DNA of 64,000 nt from Sabellastarte sp. h YS-2021 (GCA_964017235.1 OZ024927.1:44769293-44833292); one strand, 5' to 3'; shown: positions 49,305 to 61,600, counted from the stretch's first letter. The notes: a model not told the origin generated them from the letters alone. Translations and numbers: made by a program.

Positions 49305-49504
49305 ACTAGAAATAGGCCGCCCTGTTGATAGTAGATGCGAATAGAAACAGGATAGCATAGAAGAACACACATTATCATGTGTAATGTCCACCCATGAACC
49401 TTTTGCCCAAATTGTACAGTAGTCTTACAAGACCCTGTTTCATTTGTAAAATATATCAATGATGCTTAAATATTTGATAGTGTAGATGTAATTTATTTCA
49501 GCTT

Positions 49505-52500
49505 CATGCCTTTTTGCATTGGTTGGGTTGAAAATTTTGACGAAATCACTCTATCTTGCACGGTTAAGAAGATAGAAGCCAATTCCTGTTTTTCTATTTT
49601 TGGCAAAAATTTGAAAATTCAAAATGGCCGCCATTATTGGGAAAAGGAAATTTTTTTGAAAATTGCCAAGAGTACATTTCTTAGATACCCTATGGGTCGA
49701 AAATTTCAACAAAATAACTCTATTTTGCACGGTTAAGGCCAGTTTGTGTTTTTCCATTTTGGGCAAAAATTCGAAAATTCAAAATGGCTGCCATTTTTGG
49801 GGAGGGGAAAATTTTTTGAAAATTGCAGATTACATTCCTTAGATACCCTGTGGGTTGAAAATTTCGACGAAATCGCTCTATCTCGCATGGTTAAGGAGAT
49901 AGAAGCAAATTTGTGTTTTGCCATTTTTGGCAAAAATTTGAAAATTCAAAATGGCCGCCATTTTAGGGGAGGGGAAAATTTTTTAGAAATTACCAAGAGT
50001 ACAATGCTCAGATACCCTGTGGGTCGAAAATTTTGACGAAATCACTCTATCTCGCACGGTTAAGGAGATAGAAGCAAATTTGTGTTTTGCCATTTTTGGC
50101 AAAAATTCGAAAATTCAAAATGGCCGCCATTTTTGGGGAGGGGAAAATTTTTGGAAAATTGCAAAGATTGCATTCCTTAGATACCCTGTGGGTCGAAAAT
50201 TTCGACGAAATCGCTCTATCTCGCACGGTTAAGGAGATAGAAGCAAATTTGTGTTTTGCCATTTTTGGCAAAAATTCGAAAATTCAAAATGGCCGCCATT
50301 TTTGGGGAGGGGAAAATTTTTTGAAAATTGCAAATATTACATTCCTTAGATACCCTGTGGGTCGAAAATTTCGATGAAATCGCTCTATCTCGCACGGTTA
50401 AGGAGATAGAAGCAAATTTGTGTTTTGCCATTTTTGGCAAAAATTCGAAAATTCAAAATGGCCGCCATTTTTGGGGAGGGGAAAATTTTTGGAAAATTGC
50501 AAAGATTGCATTCCTTAGATACCCTGTGGGTCGAAAATTTCGACGAAATCGCTCTATCTCGCACGGTTAAGGAGATAGAAGCAAATTTGTGTTTTGCAAT
50601 TTTTGGCAAAAATTCGAAAATTCAAAATGGCCGCCATTTTTGGGGAGGGGAAAATTTTTTGAAAATTGCAAAGATTACATTCCTTAGATACCCTGTGGGT
50701 CGAAAATTTCGACGAAATCGCTCTATCTCGCACGGTTAAGGAGATAGAAGCAAATTTGTGTTTTGCCATTTTTGGCAAAAATTCGAAAATTCAAAATGGC
50801 CGCCATTTTTGGGGAGGGGAAAATATTTTGAAAATTGCAAAGATTGCATTGCTTAGATACCCTGTGCGTCGAAAATTTTGCCGAAATCGCTCTATCTCGC
50901 ACGGTTAAGGAGATAGAAGCAAATTTGTGTTTTGCCATTTTTGGCAAAAATTCGAAAATTCAAAATGGCCGCCATTTTTGGGGAGGGGAAATTTTTTTGA
51001 AAATTGCAAATATTACATTCCTTAGATACCCTGTGGGTCGAAAATTTCGACGAAATCGCTCTATCTCGCACGGTTAAGGAGATAGAAGCAAATTTGTGTT
51101 TTGCCATTTTTGGCAAAAATTCGAAAATTCAAAATGGCCGCCATTTTTGGGGAGGGGAAAATATTTTGAAAATTGCAAAGATTGCATTGGTTAGATACCC
51201 TGTGTGTCGAAAATTTTGCCGAAATCGCTCTATCTCGCACGGTTAAGGAGATAGAAGCAAATTTGTGTTTTCCCATTTTTGGCAAAAATTCGAAAATTCA
51301 AAATGGCCGCCATTTTTGGGGAGGGGAAAATTTTTTGAAAATTGCAAAGATTGCATTCCTTAGATACCCTGTGGGTCGAAAATTTCGACGAAATCGCTCT
51401 ATCTCGCACGGTTAAGGAGATAGAAGCAAATTTGTGTTTTGCCATTTTTGGCAAAAATTCGAAAATTCAAAATGGCCGCCATTTTTGGGGAGGGGAAAAT
51501 ATTTTGAAAATTGCAAAGATTGCATTGCTTAGATACCCTGTGCCTCTAAAATTTTGCCGAAATCGCTCTATCTCGCACGGTTAAGGAGATAGAAGCAAAT
51601 TAGTGTTTTGCCATTTTTGGCAAAAATTCGAAAATTCAAAATGGCCGCCATTTTTGGGGAGGGGAAAATTTTTGGAAAATTGCAAAGATTGCATTCCTTA
51701 GATCCCCTGTGGGTCGAAAATTTTGCCGAAATCGCTCTATCTCGCACGGTTAAGGAGATAGAAGCAAATTTGTGTTTTGCCATTTTTGGCAAAAATTCGA
51801 AAATTCAAAATGGCCGCCATTTTTGGGGAGGGGAAATTTTTTTGAAAATTGCAAATATTACATTCCTTAGATACCCTGTGGGTCGAAAATTTCGACGAAA
51901 TCGCTCTATCTCGCACGGTTAAGGAGATAGAAGCAAATTTGTGTTTTGCCATTTTTGGCAAAAATTCGAAAATTCAAAATGGCCGCCATTTTTGGGGAGG
52001 GGAAAATTTTTGGAAAATTGCAAAGATTGCATTCCTTAGATACCCTGTGGGTCGAAAATTTCGACGAAATCGCTCTATCTCGCACGGTTAAGGAGATAGA
52101 AGCAAATTTGTGTTTTGCCATTTTTGGCAAAAATTCGAAAATTCAAAATGGCCGCCATTTTTGGGGAGGGGAAAATTTTTTGAAAATTGCAAAGATTACA
52201 TTCCTTAGATACCCTGTGGGTCGAAAATTTCGACGAAATCGCTCTATCTCGCACGGTTAAGGAGATAGAAGCAAATTTGTGTTTTGCCATTTTTGGCAAA
52301 AATTCAAAATGGCCGCCATTTTTGGGGAGGGGAAAATATTTTGAAAATTGCAAAGATTGCATTGCTTAGATACCCTGTGTGTCGAAAATTTTGCCGAAAT
52401 CGCTCTATCTCGCACGGTTAAGGAGATAGAAGCAAATTAGTGTTTTGCCATTTTTGGCAAAAATTCGAAAATTCAAAATGGCCGCCATTTTTGGGGAGGG

Positions 52501-52945
52501 GAAAATTTTTGGAAAATTGCAAAGATTGCATTCCTTAGATCCCCTGTGGGTCGAAAATTTTGCCGAAATCGCTCTATCTCGCACGGTTAAGGAGATAGAA
52601 GCAAATTTGTGTTTTGCCATTTTTGGCAAAAATTCGAAAATTCAAAATGGCCGCCATTTTTGGGGAGGGGAAATTTTTTTGAAAATTGCAAATATTACAT
52701 TCCTTAGATACCCTGTGGGTCGAAAATTTCGACGAAATCGCTCTATCTCGCACGGTTAAGGAGATAGAAGCAAATTTGTGTTTTGCCATTTTTGGCAAAA
52801 ATTCGAAAATTCAAAATGGCCGCCATTTTTGGGGAGGGGAAAATTTTTTTGAAAATTGCAAATATTACACTCCTCAGATACCCTGCGGGTCGAAAATTTT
52901 GCCGAAATCGCTCTATCTCGCACGGTTAAGGAGATAGAAGCAAAT
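49505..52945. repeat. ~169-bp satellite array (about 20 units)
   Basis: Near-identical units containing TTTGCCATTTTTGGCAAA and AAAATGGCCGCCATTTTTGG, CCTTAGATACCCTGTGGGTC, GAAAATTTCGACGAAATCGC and GCACGGTTAAGGAGATAGAA. The first three to four units (to about 50040) are more diverged. One unit near 52295-52310 lacks about 9 bp. A block starting about 51568 recurs at 52405 (837 bp apart, five units less that deletion). Open frames on both strands are periodic artefacts of a 169-bp unit (169 is not a multiple of three). Confidence 0.97.
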
Positions 52946-53371
52946 TACTCAAAAGTAGTACTGAAAATACACAATGAAGTACCTAAATGGCTATTACTCA
53001 TGTACTGACAAAGCTATCAGTCCCAAATGCAATACCAAGCGAGCTATGGACATAACAATCTTGTATTCAAAATTGTAGTAAAATATCTTTAATTATTTTG
53101 GCTTAAATGCACGGAAACCAATGGGTACTGAAAATAGCTGTACTTAAGTATTACTCAGTAAGCAAAAGAGGTACAACAGCCAAAAGCAATCCCAAGCAAG
53201 CTACTGACCCAATAAGCCTGCATACCAAATTTGGTGACAATAGCTCTAATACTTTTCCTTTAAATGAGCGGAAACCATGCGTGACGCCGGACATCGGACG
53301 CCGGACAACGGACATCGGACGGCGAAAAAAGCAAAAATAATATATCCACCCCCCAGGGGGGTGGACATAAT
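52946..53371. mobile_element. tail of the element carrying the 169-bp satellite, with terminal hairpin
   Basis: After the array come two related segments (CACAATGAAGTAC.. and AACCAATGGGTACTG.., about 130 bp each), a microsatellite-like GACGCCGGACATCGG series (53281-53322) and a near-perfect hairpin at 53345-53365 (TCCACCCCCC / GGGGGGTGGA). This satellite-then-hairpin order parallels the 146-bp elements. Confidence 0.6.
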
Positions 53372-53437
53372 AAACTTTCATTACTTAGAATAATCCACAA
53401 AATTCTTCACTTTGAGATCTTCTAAAAACACGTCTGC

Positions 53438-53648
53438 AAAGTACATGTGCCAAACTAGAAAGATGACGGGACATTGCGCTGTCCAGACAGGGAGTATGAC
53501 GCGCCACGTAGCAAATGCACAGTACCGGACCGGTTCTACCAGTGAATAACACAGGAAGACTTTTTCTTTTGCATGATGGGACCAGTCATGCTTACCAGTA
53601 CGGGAAATTGTCCCTAAGGTAAGATGTACATGTATTAACACAATAAAA
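53438..53648. mobile_element. solo DIRS-type terminal repeat
   Basis: Diverged copy of the right ITR: ATGTGCCAAACTAGAAAGAT, CTGTCCAGACAGGGAGTATG, CGCGCCACGTAGC, GGGACCAGTC, AAATTGTCCCTAAGGTAAGA, ending ATTAACACAATAAAAA. No partner ITR or ORFs nearby. Confidence 0.7.
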
Positions 53649-53923
53649 ACATGTTTTTGTCTTCTCAGGCAAACTTTTAGCTGGAACTTCAGTCTGTGAC
53701 CTAGACAGCTTTAAGTGACCACAGATCCATTTCTGACTTAAAGTGGCAATAAGTTCTTATTTAGAGTTTAAGGTCACTGTAAACTAGGAATCTTCCTTTG
53801 GCCATCCTTAATATGCGCATAAAGTTTGATAAAATTATGTTGATCGGTTTTTGGGTTATCGTGTACACAAGGAAATTTATATGGCAGCGGCTTTTGTCTG
53901 GGGATATAATTACTGAACTAGAC

Positions 53924-55735
53924 CTAGCGCATCGGAAAACCGATGCAAATTGTATCCACCGTAAAACAATGCACCAAAACCTCTAGGACCAATAATAAGC
54001 AAGTTATAAGCACGTTTAAGTTTGGCTGTCCTCATTTGACCTTCAAGGAGGGGCCCAAGGTCAAATCTGACCACGCCAGAAGATTCCCAGCGCATGATTT
54101 CCTATATGTTAGTTTACCATCCCAAACCTCTAGGACCAATAATAAGCGAGTTATAAGCACTTTTAAGTTTGGCTGTCCTCATTTGACCTTGAACGAGGGG
54201 CCCAAGGTCAAATCCGACCACACCAGAAGATTCCCAGCCCATGATTTCCTATACTTTGGTTTACCATCCCAAACCTCTAGGACCAATAATAAGCGAGTTA
54301 TAAGCACTTTTACCTTTGGCTATCCTCATTTGACCTTCAAGGAGGGGACCAAGGTCAAATCCGACCACACCAGAAGATTCCCAGCCCATGATTTTCTATA
54401 TGCTGGTTTACCATCCCAAACATCTAGGACCAATAATAAGCGAGTTATAAGCACTTTTAAGTTTGGCTGTCCTCGTTTGACCTTGAATGAGGGGCCCAAG
54501 GTCAAATCCGACCACACCAGAAGATTCCCAGCCCATGATTTTCTATATGTTGGTTTACCATCCCAAACATCTAGGACCAATAATAAGTGAGTTATAAGTA
54601 CTTTTAAGTTTGGCTGTCCTCGTTTGACCTTGAATGAGGGGCCCAAGGTCAAATCCGACCACACCAGAAGATTCCCAGCCCATGATTTTCTATATGTTGG
54701 TTTACCATCCCAAATCTCTAGGACCAATAATAAGTGAGTTATAGGCACTTTTACCTTTGGCTATCCTTGTTTGACCTTGAAGGAGGGGCCCAAGGTCAAA
54801 TCCGACCACACCAAAAGATTCCCAGCCCATGATTTCCTATATGCTGGTTTACCATCCCAAACCTCTAGGACCAATAATAAGCGAGTTATAAGCACTTTTA
54901 TGTTTGGCTGTCCTCGTTTGACCTTGAATGAGGGGCCCAAGGTCAAATCCGACCACACCAGAAGATTCCCAGCCCATGATTTTCTATATGTTGGTTTACC
55001 ATCCCAAATCTCTAGGACCAATAATAAGTGAGTTATAGGCACTTTTACCTTTGGCTATCCTTGTTTGACCTTGAAGGAGGGGCCCAAGGTCAAATCCGAC
55101 CACACCAAAAGATTCCCAGCCCATGATTTCCTATATGCTGGTTTACCATCCCAAACCTCTAGGACCAATAATAAGCGAGTTATAAGCACTTTTATGTTTG
55201 GCTGTCCTCATTTGACTTTGAAGGAGGGGTCAAAGGTCAAATCTGACCACATCAGAAGATTCGCAGCACATGATTTCCTATAGGTTGGCTTCACATTGCA
55301 AACCTCTAGGACCAATAATAAGGGAGATATAGGCACTTTTAAAGTCCTCTATGTGGGTTACTTCGGCACTCTGTGGATGACCTTGAGTTAGGGATTTCAA
55401 GGTCAAATGTGTGCAAGGTTGTAGAGGACATTTATATGTGTCATACATATCACCTATGAAAATATTTAACCTTCTACCTATGAGGAACAGCCAGTAGAAA
55501 AATGTAGATTATTTTCAAAGAAATGCCTGTGGTGGCCATCTTGTTTTTCAGAATGAGGCCATTTTCCTTCCCAGAGAAGCTTACCCCCCAATGAAGATAT
55601 CCTGCAAATTTGTTGAACCTAGTTGATGTAGTTTTCTTCTTAGAGCGTTAACGCCGAAAATCTCTCTACGCGCGGCGGCGGCGTAGCGAACGCTAAACCA
55701 AAGTATCCACCAGATGCCTCCGGTGGATACAATTA
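53924..55735 (+). mobile_element. hairpin-ended element carrying the 146-bp satellite (right copy)
   Basis: 5' end: hairpin GCATCGG-AAAA-CCGATGC (53926-53943) followed by AAATTGTATCCACC. 3' end: hairpin GTATCCACC..GGTGGATAC (55703-55730) followed by AATT. The ends are thus inverted repeats of AATTGTATCCACC. Between lie about nine satellite units and a unique 3' part (55330-55700, with TCTCTCTACGCGCGGCGGCG near 55658). Structure recalls Helentron-associated/DINE-like elements; no autonomous partner is visible. Confidence 0.65.
53975..55330. repeat. 146-bp satellite, inverted orientation (about nine units)
   Basis: Reverse complement of the 6.7-13.5 kb monomer: CTCTAGGACCAATAATAAGC, GAGGGGCCCAAGGTCAAATC, GGTTTACCATCCCAAA. 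Adjacent units form a long open frame that is a repeat artefact. A 292-bp higher-order pattern is also seen (copies near 54771 and 55065). Confidence 0.95.
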
Positions 55736-56157
55736 ACCAAAACACCAAAATAAGTATAAAATTTATTTCATTCTTGAACATGTCTCTCTTTAACACAAAG
55801 TATATATACAGCAAACAGGACAAACATGAATTATTTCAGCGTATCACTGCAAATTGCTACATTTTAATATTCATGAACACTTTGAAGATATGGGTTTTTA
55901 TAGAAATTCTAATTAAACGACAATTGTAACATGTGTCTGTGAAATTTTTTATTAATATTATTATTATTTTGATTACTTTGATCATTTCAAACATAATATG
56001 GAACATTCTAGTGATTTTAACAAAATATGAACACAATGTTTATATATCTGAACATGATGTCCTTGCCGACAAAATCTGAACTGATCTTTTCAAAAACACT
56101 TAACTATATGTAAACTTCTCAAAGAATTGATTAAAACATAACTAGACCAAGGACGCA
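55736..56157. other. AT-rich spacer between the two hairpin-ended elements
   Basis: No gene, repeat or signal that I can support. Confidence 0.5.
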
Positions 56158-56935
56158 TCTGTGGCCAGATGCAAGATGTATCCACCAGAAAAGGACAACT
56201 GAGTTTGCAGATGAACAGCATTTTTGAAGATGGCAGTCAAAATTAAGAAAATTCTAAATTATTCACAGGAACTAAAGGAATAGTCCTTATTGTCTAGTAG
56301 GGGCCAAAATCTGACCACATCAGATGAATCCTAGACGATGATTTCCTAGAAGTTGTTTTCACATTGCAAACCAAGAATAAGTGAGTTATAAGCACTTTTA
56401 ATTTTGGCTATCCTCATTTGACCTTGAAGGAGGGGCCCAAGGTCAAATCTGACCACACCAGAATATTCCTAACCCATGATTTCCTATAGGTTGGCTTCCC
56501 ATGCCAAACCTCTAGGATAATAATAAGGGCGATATAGGCACTGTTAAAGTCCCGTACATGGGGTACTTCGGCGGTTTGAGGATGACCTTGAATGAAGAGC
56601 TTCAAGGTCAAATGTCTGCATGCTTGTATAGCACATATATATCTATATACATACCAACTATGAAGAGATTCAACCCTCTAGTTACGAGAACCAGCCAGTA
56701 GTAAAAGGTAGACAATTTTCAAAGAAATTCCCAGGGTGAACACCTTGTTTTCTGCATGAGGCTAATTTCATTTACAGAGAAGCTTAAGCAGAGAAGCAAT
56801 GAAGATATCCTGCAAATTTGGAAGCTAGCTGGTTTTCCGCTGAGAGTGTTAAAGTTGAAAATCTCTCTATGTGCGGGTGGCGTAGCAAACGCTAAACCAA
56901 AGTGTCCAACTGGCTGCATCTGGTGGATACAATAT
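56158..56935 (+). mobile_element. second, shorter copy of the hairpin-ended element
   Basis: 5' hairpin GCATCTG-TGGC-CAGATGC (56156-56173) then ATGTATCCACC; 3' end CTGGTGGATACAAT (56919-56932). Holds about two degenerate 146-bp units (56290-56620) and the same unique 3' part (GCAAATTTGGAAGCTAGCTG against GCAAATTTGTTGAACCTAGT in its neighbour). Confidence 0.65.
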
Positions 56936-57249
56936 GCAAATTAAATCAATCACACTGCAAAAGAAAAAAAAACATTTTCTATGACCTGAACAAAACATTT
57001 TCGAAAGTGGTATTAATGTAACTCATTCCCTGAAACACCAAAATTTGTTATTTTAACAATAACTTTCTGAAGTTTTCTTAAGTGTGGTTTTTCATGTTGG
57101 CAATTTAGTTATGAACCATAGGCAACGCTAATATCGCATTCACTATTACATTAAAAATAGGTGCAGATATTATGCATGGGAGTGTCACATAGTGCCCATT
57201 TTAGGTCACGGATCTAAACCCAAATCTGGAAATTTAATAAGTAAATTAC

Positions 57250-57657
57250 ATTTTATATACAACTTAATACCCCACCTAATGGACAAATATCTATACTGGT
57301 CGGCGCAACCAGTCCCCCCACACGTCAGAAAAGGATGTCCTGTGCAAACATCGGCAGGACCGGTCATAGTGTGCATTTTTAGATCTGAAGAAATGAGCTG
57401 TATTCTTGAAGAATTTTACAAAATTCTAATCCACTTTGGAAAAGTGTGCGATTGCACATGTGCCAAATAAACAAGATGCTATGACATCACATCGTCTAGA
57501 CAGGAAGGAAGTAGGGTGTGCCACGTAGTGAATGTACACTATGATTGGTTCTGCCGGTGCTTGGACAGGACGTCTTTTTCTGGTATTTGGCGGGACCAGT
57601 CGCGCCGACCACTATAGCTAATTACCCATTAAGTAAGATGTATTAATGCAATAAAAA
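57250..57657. mobile_element. internally deleted DIRS-type element: two ITRs with almost nothing between
   Basis: Left ITR (57264-57380: CCTAATGGACAAATATCTAT, ACTGGTCGGCGCAACC, GTCAGAAAAGGATGTCCTGT) and right ITR (57460-57657: CAAGATGCTATGACATCACA, GTCTAGACAGGAAGGAAGTA, TATTAATGCAATAAAAATG) face each other with about 80 bp between. It resembles a MITE-like derivative of a DIRS element. The left ITR matches the version with the extra AACGTCCTGTG-type segment of the 43.4-kb ITR. Confidence 0.75.
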
Positions 57658-58620
57658 TGTTCTTTTCACAGACAACACATATAATCATACAGATATGAGA
57701 TGATGTACTAGAAAATGACCATGATAAAGTTCTGCAAGTTATATCTCCAGCTACTTTTCTAAATTATTACAGCTGAAGACTTCGCCAAATGCTCACCAAT
57801 ACTGTAAATGCAAGCTGTTAAATGAAACAGTTTTTTTCTGCATCATTTTACCCTCTTGAAAAACGCATGTTCTGTAACTCTGATTCACATAAAATCATGT
57901 CAATTTAAAAGTAACCTCTGCTGATAACTTGCACCAAGACAATATCTGTGCATGATAAATTAAGCTGTACAAACACAAACAAAGTACCTTGATTTACTGA
58001 GATAACTTAAACAGATTGACAATCTTAATTATTAAACAATAAAATCACCCTATTTATCAAGCTATTACCTGGGCTCAATTTTAAAAATTAACAAGATTAA
58101 TTTTTATGTAACACTTTACTAACCCAAGAATCTGTCTTAAAATCATAGCTGAAGAACTCCAATGCTTGAACATTTTGCAGACAATATACTTTTATTGTGA
58201 TTTAATAATTTATCCATGTATCAAAGTAAGAACTCAAAATAACAAACTTAAGGCTATATTTTTTGTCAAATTATACAACTAATTTGTCATTCACATGTTC
58301 TAAATTGTGAGATATTTGCATTTTCTAATAACTATTAAGAAGACTACAAAAAAGAACAGAGAATAGAATACACAGATACAAAACTGATTCTATGACACTA
58401 GTTACAATTATTTAGCCACAACAGACACACTAAATTAAACCAGAGTTTTCTTTTTCTTGGCAAACTGTCACCAGCACAAAGGTTTCTACCCATTCAGTTT
58501 TTTTTTTTTTGGTAAAATAAACTCAGTTAAAAACTCAGCAGTCTTTGTAACAATACTTGATTTCAGATTGTGGCCCTATACATATTTACACAGTCTTATT
58601 GTTGGGAGATTGTCCAGCTT
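57658..58620. other. 3' flank/UTR of the GLYR1-like gene
   Basis: AT-rich. It should contain the 3' UTR of the minus-strand gene ending at 58621. AATAAA-like hexamers occur on the minus strand (for example near 58190), but none stands out. No other feature. Confidence 0.4.
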
Positions 58621-58695
58621 TTACAAATCTGCCGCTCTGTACACTGCTGTTGTGTCATGTTCTCCGTACCCTTTTGCTTTCGCCTTTTTGAACAA
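58621..58695 (-). CDS. GLYR1: GLYR1-like terminal exon
   Basis: 25 codons including the stop: [20 protein letters not shown] then AADL and TAA. It follows acceptor GTTTCAG and continues ..SSVNE in frame; human GLYR1 has a VYKRAKALDQSDND-type counterpart, and AVYRA is the usual C-terminal motif. Too short for ORF detection. Confidence 0.85.
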   Translation of the reverse strand: MFKKAKAKGYGEHDTTAVYRAADL

Positions 58696-61600
58696 CTGAA
58701 ATGGAGATACAACTATTACACATCACTTCTGAACACACAGTAATAGGCTATTATGCATGGTCAGTTGGTGAAAGAAACCAGTCCAATTACTTCAATATAA
58801 CCCTGCTTTTTTTAAGCTGTTACAATGAATTCATAACAATTAGAGGATTTGTGAAATACAGAAAATACTGTACACTTTTATACTACTTAAGTGTAGTTTA
58901 AGCCATCTATGACAAACATTCTTAAAAAAGCCACTGCACTTTTGTACTTGCAATATTACTTTATGCCTGATGAACATAACCAACTGAACATGATATTATA
59001 ATTTATTATCCACTGCACGCCATACAGGGGAATATATGGAGTGGGATATAGTTATTTGTATACAATGGCGCCTCTGTACCATGGATAATTAGTGTCAATT
59101 ACTTCTGGTTTTTCACTAATATCTTGGAAACTATGCAACCTTCAAATATGTACGATATATCATTAGAAACATCTTTAAACAGCAAAAAAAAAATCCAAAC
59201 GGAAATGGCTAAAAAATCGCAAGTTAAATATGGAGGCTTTAAAATTCACTGGTGCCCCTGCATATATAGGTCAGCAATTTTCAAATTCTCTCTTTAGATA
59301 TGGATTTATTTTATTTATAAATCATGCAAAATAGTGGATAACAAAAGTAAAAATTCCCTCATTAGACATATACAGAAAAAATAGATCACTCGTGAAGATT
59401 AACAATAGAATACTCATGCTATGCACTCGTATAATATTATCTTCATTCGTGATATATTTTTTTCTGTATATGTCATTCGGGAAGTTTTGGTATTTTATAA
59501 ACATATACATTTTTTTTTAATTCCAGGGTTTCTTGGGGTTAAAAATTTTCTCATTTATCCGTGTGAAAGTTCAAGCGGAGACAGCAATAATGGAATCCAT
59601 CACAGTGTGATCAACAAGGGTGAATGTTGGTACTGTATTTAAGTAAGTGGTGTAGAAGAGTGCATTGTCGCTTTACTTTTAGCTAAAATATTAATCAAAA
59701 CTGCTCCCGGAAGGCATTGTCTGATAATAAATTTTCTCAATTAAATGGATCAAAACCACACAAGGTGACAGAATATTTCTGCTCTATCATTACAGCGAGT
59801 TAAAATGACAACACATCAGAACCTATTTTAAGTTGAAACCATTACATTACAGCTTTCACATGAAAAGCTTCTTATTTACTCAGAATTTCTACAATAAAGT
59901 AGAACCTCTTTTACCTGAACAATCTATTTTATGGACTTATTTCATCTACTCCTAAAATTACTTTTCTACTACTTCACACTGAATTTCTAAGTAGTCATTT
60001 TTGTACTAGTCAAAGTTGGGGTTTTACGTCCCGTTCAACAGCCAGGGTCATATCGGGACAGGTCCTCAGAATTGCCACTTGTGGGACTCGAACCCACAGA
60101 GGTGACAGCCTATGATTAGATGCCAAACTTGCTAACCACTAGGCCACTGAGGACCTATTTTTGTACTCTACATGTACTAGAGTAATACTATTTACTCACC
60201 TCGTTGACTGAAGATCCCACATGTAGAGGCTGGTCCACTGAGTCTGACATGTTGACAGCCAACCGCAGATCCTTCTGCATCACTTGCAGCTTGCTGTTTG
60301 GATCATTGTAGTTACTCTGCAGCATGTCTGAAACACACAAACATGGTGATATGACTGTGGAAAACGTTCGACCGAAGCTTTCTATTTTTAATTTGGGCCA
60401 ACATAAACAGAATACAGCTCTATACCTGTACCACAGGAATAGGTCACGCAACAAGTAAACCTTCAGGTCACTTCAATACAGATTTACTTCTGGTTTAACA
60501 TGACTTTAAAAATGTACAACTCATATCGGTAGGGAGTTGGAGGAGGATGAAATTATTTTGGTAATCACTTGCCAACTTTTCTACTTAAAGAAAAAAATAA
60601 GATTGGTTACCACAACCTCACACATGGGAGACAAGTGTGTTGCCTATAGAGGCCCAAGTCAGTAACACAGAAATAGAGGAACGGAACAAACACATGAGTT
60701 ATATGTTGTTCTGATTATATGATGACAGGCCCCTCTCATATTGCTATGAGCTATGCACCACAGCAGAAATATCTTTATGCTCAAAAAAGAGTACAAAACA
60801 ATGCAGCTAGTCTCTATCTAAATGTAAACCACTTTCCTGTTCCAGGCAGCTAAAGGTTTATAGAAGACTATGGATTTATTACTGTTACCTAGCTGATACA
60901 TCATGGGACTGTATATTGAGGTCCATTACTTACCATTGGCTCGCCAATGCATTGGGGGACTACAGATTCAGTTCCTAGCTGATGTGTGGGGATGTAAATT
61001 AAGTTACTGACCAGTTCATCATGGAACTATACAGGTATTTAGTTTCACTAATTTACTGTTGATTAGTCGTTGCATTATAAGACTGTGGATTTATTTTTAA
61101 GCTGATATATCATAGGATTGTAGATGTAGTTCCACTACTTACCGTTGGCTTAGCAAAACCATCAAAAGATTGTAGATTTAGTTCCATTATTTATCACTGG
61201 CTAGCCAGTGTATCATGGGAGTATAAACTTAGTTCCATGACTTACTTTTGGCTAGCCAGTGTACTATAAGAATGTAGATTGGTTCCACTACTTGCTGTTG
61301 GCTGGCTTGTACATCATAAGACTGTAGATTTATTTCCTAGCCAATATATGTCATGGTGATGTAGATTTAGTTGTATTACTTGCCGTTGGCTAGCCAGTGC
61401 ATCATAAGACTGTAGATTCATCTTCTAGCCAATATATCATGGTGATGTAGATTTTGTTTCATTATGTTCTGCTGGCTAGCCAGTGCATTACTACACTGGT
61501 AGATTTAGTTCCATTATGTAATGTTGGCTGATCAGTGCATGATAGAACTGTAGATTTAGTTCTATCACTTACAATTGGCTAGCCAGTGTATCATGGGACT

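Larger units (their letters stand above)
58696..60199 (-). other. GLYR1-like intron with a SINE and a foldback
   Basis: Last intron. Contains the foldback 59362-59480 and the SINE 60012-60155. The rest is AT-rich with no further feature. Confidence 0.75.

Noticed and set aside
49505-52945. Series of 74-104-codon frames on both strands as small genes
   Set aside because: Exactly periodic at 169 bp and present on both strands; a by-product of the satellite.
49505-52945. CRISPR array
   Set aside because: Unit length 169 bp, no unique spacers between short repeats, no cas genes, eukaryotic context.
53943-54590. 215-codon frame as a repeat-domain protein
   Set aside because: It is translation across consecutive inverted 146-bp satellite units; the minus strand is open too, and no splice or codon signal supports it.
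60012-60155. Functional tRNA gene
   Set aside because: Good A and B boxes but no complete cloverleaf, and the same body and tail recur at two other sites; it is a SINE.
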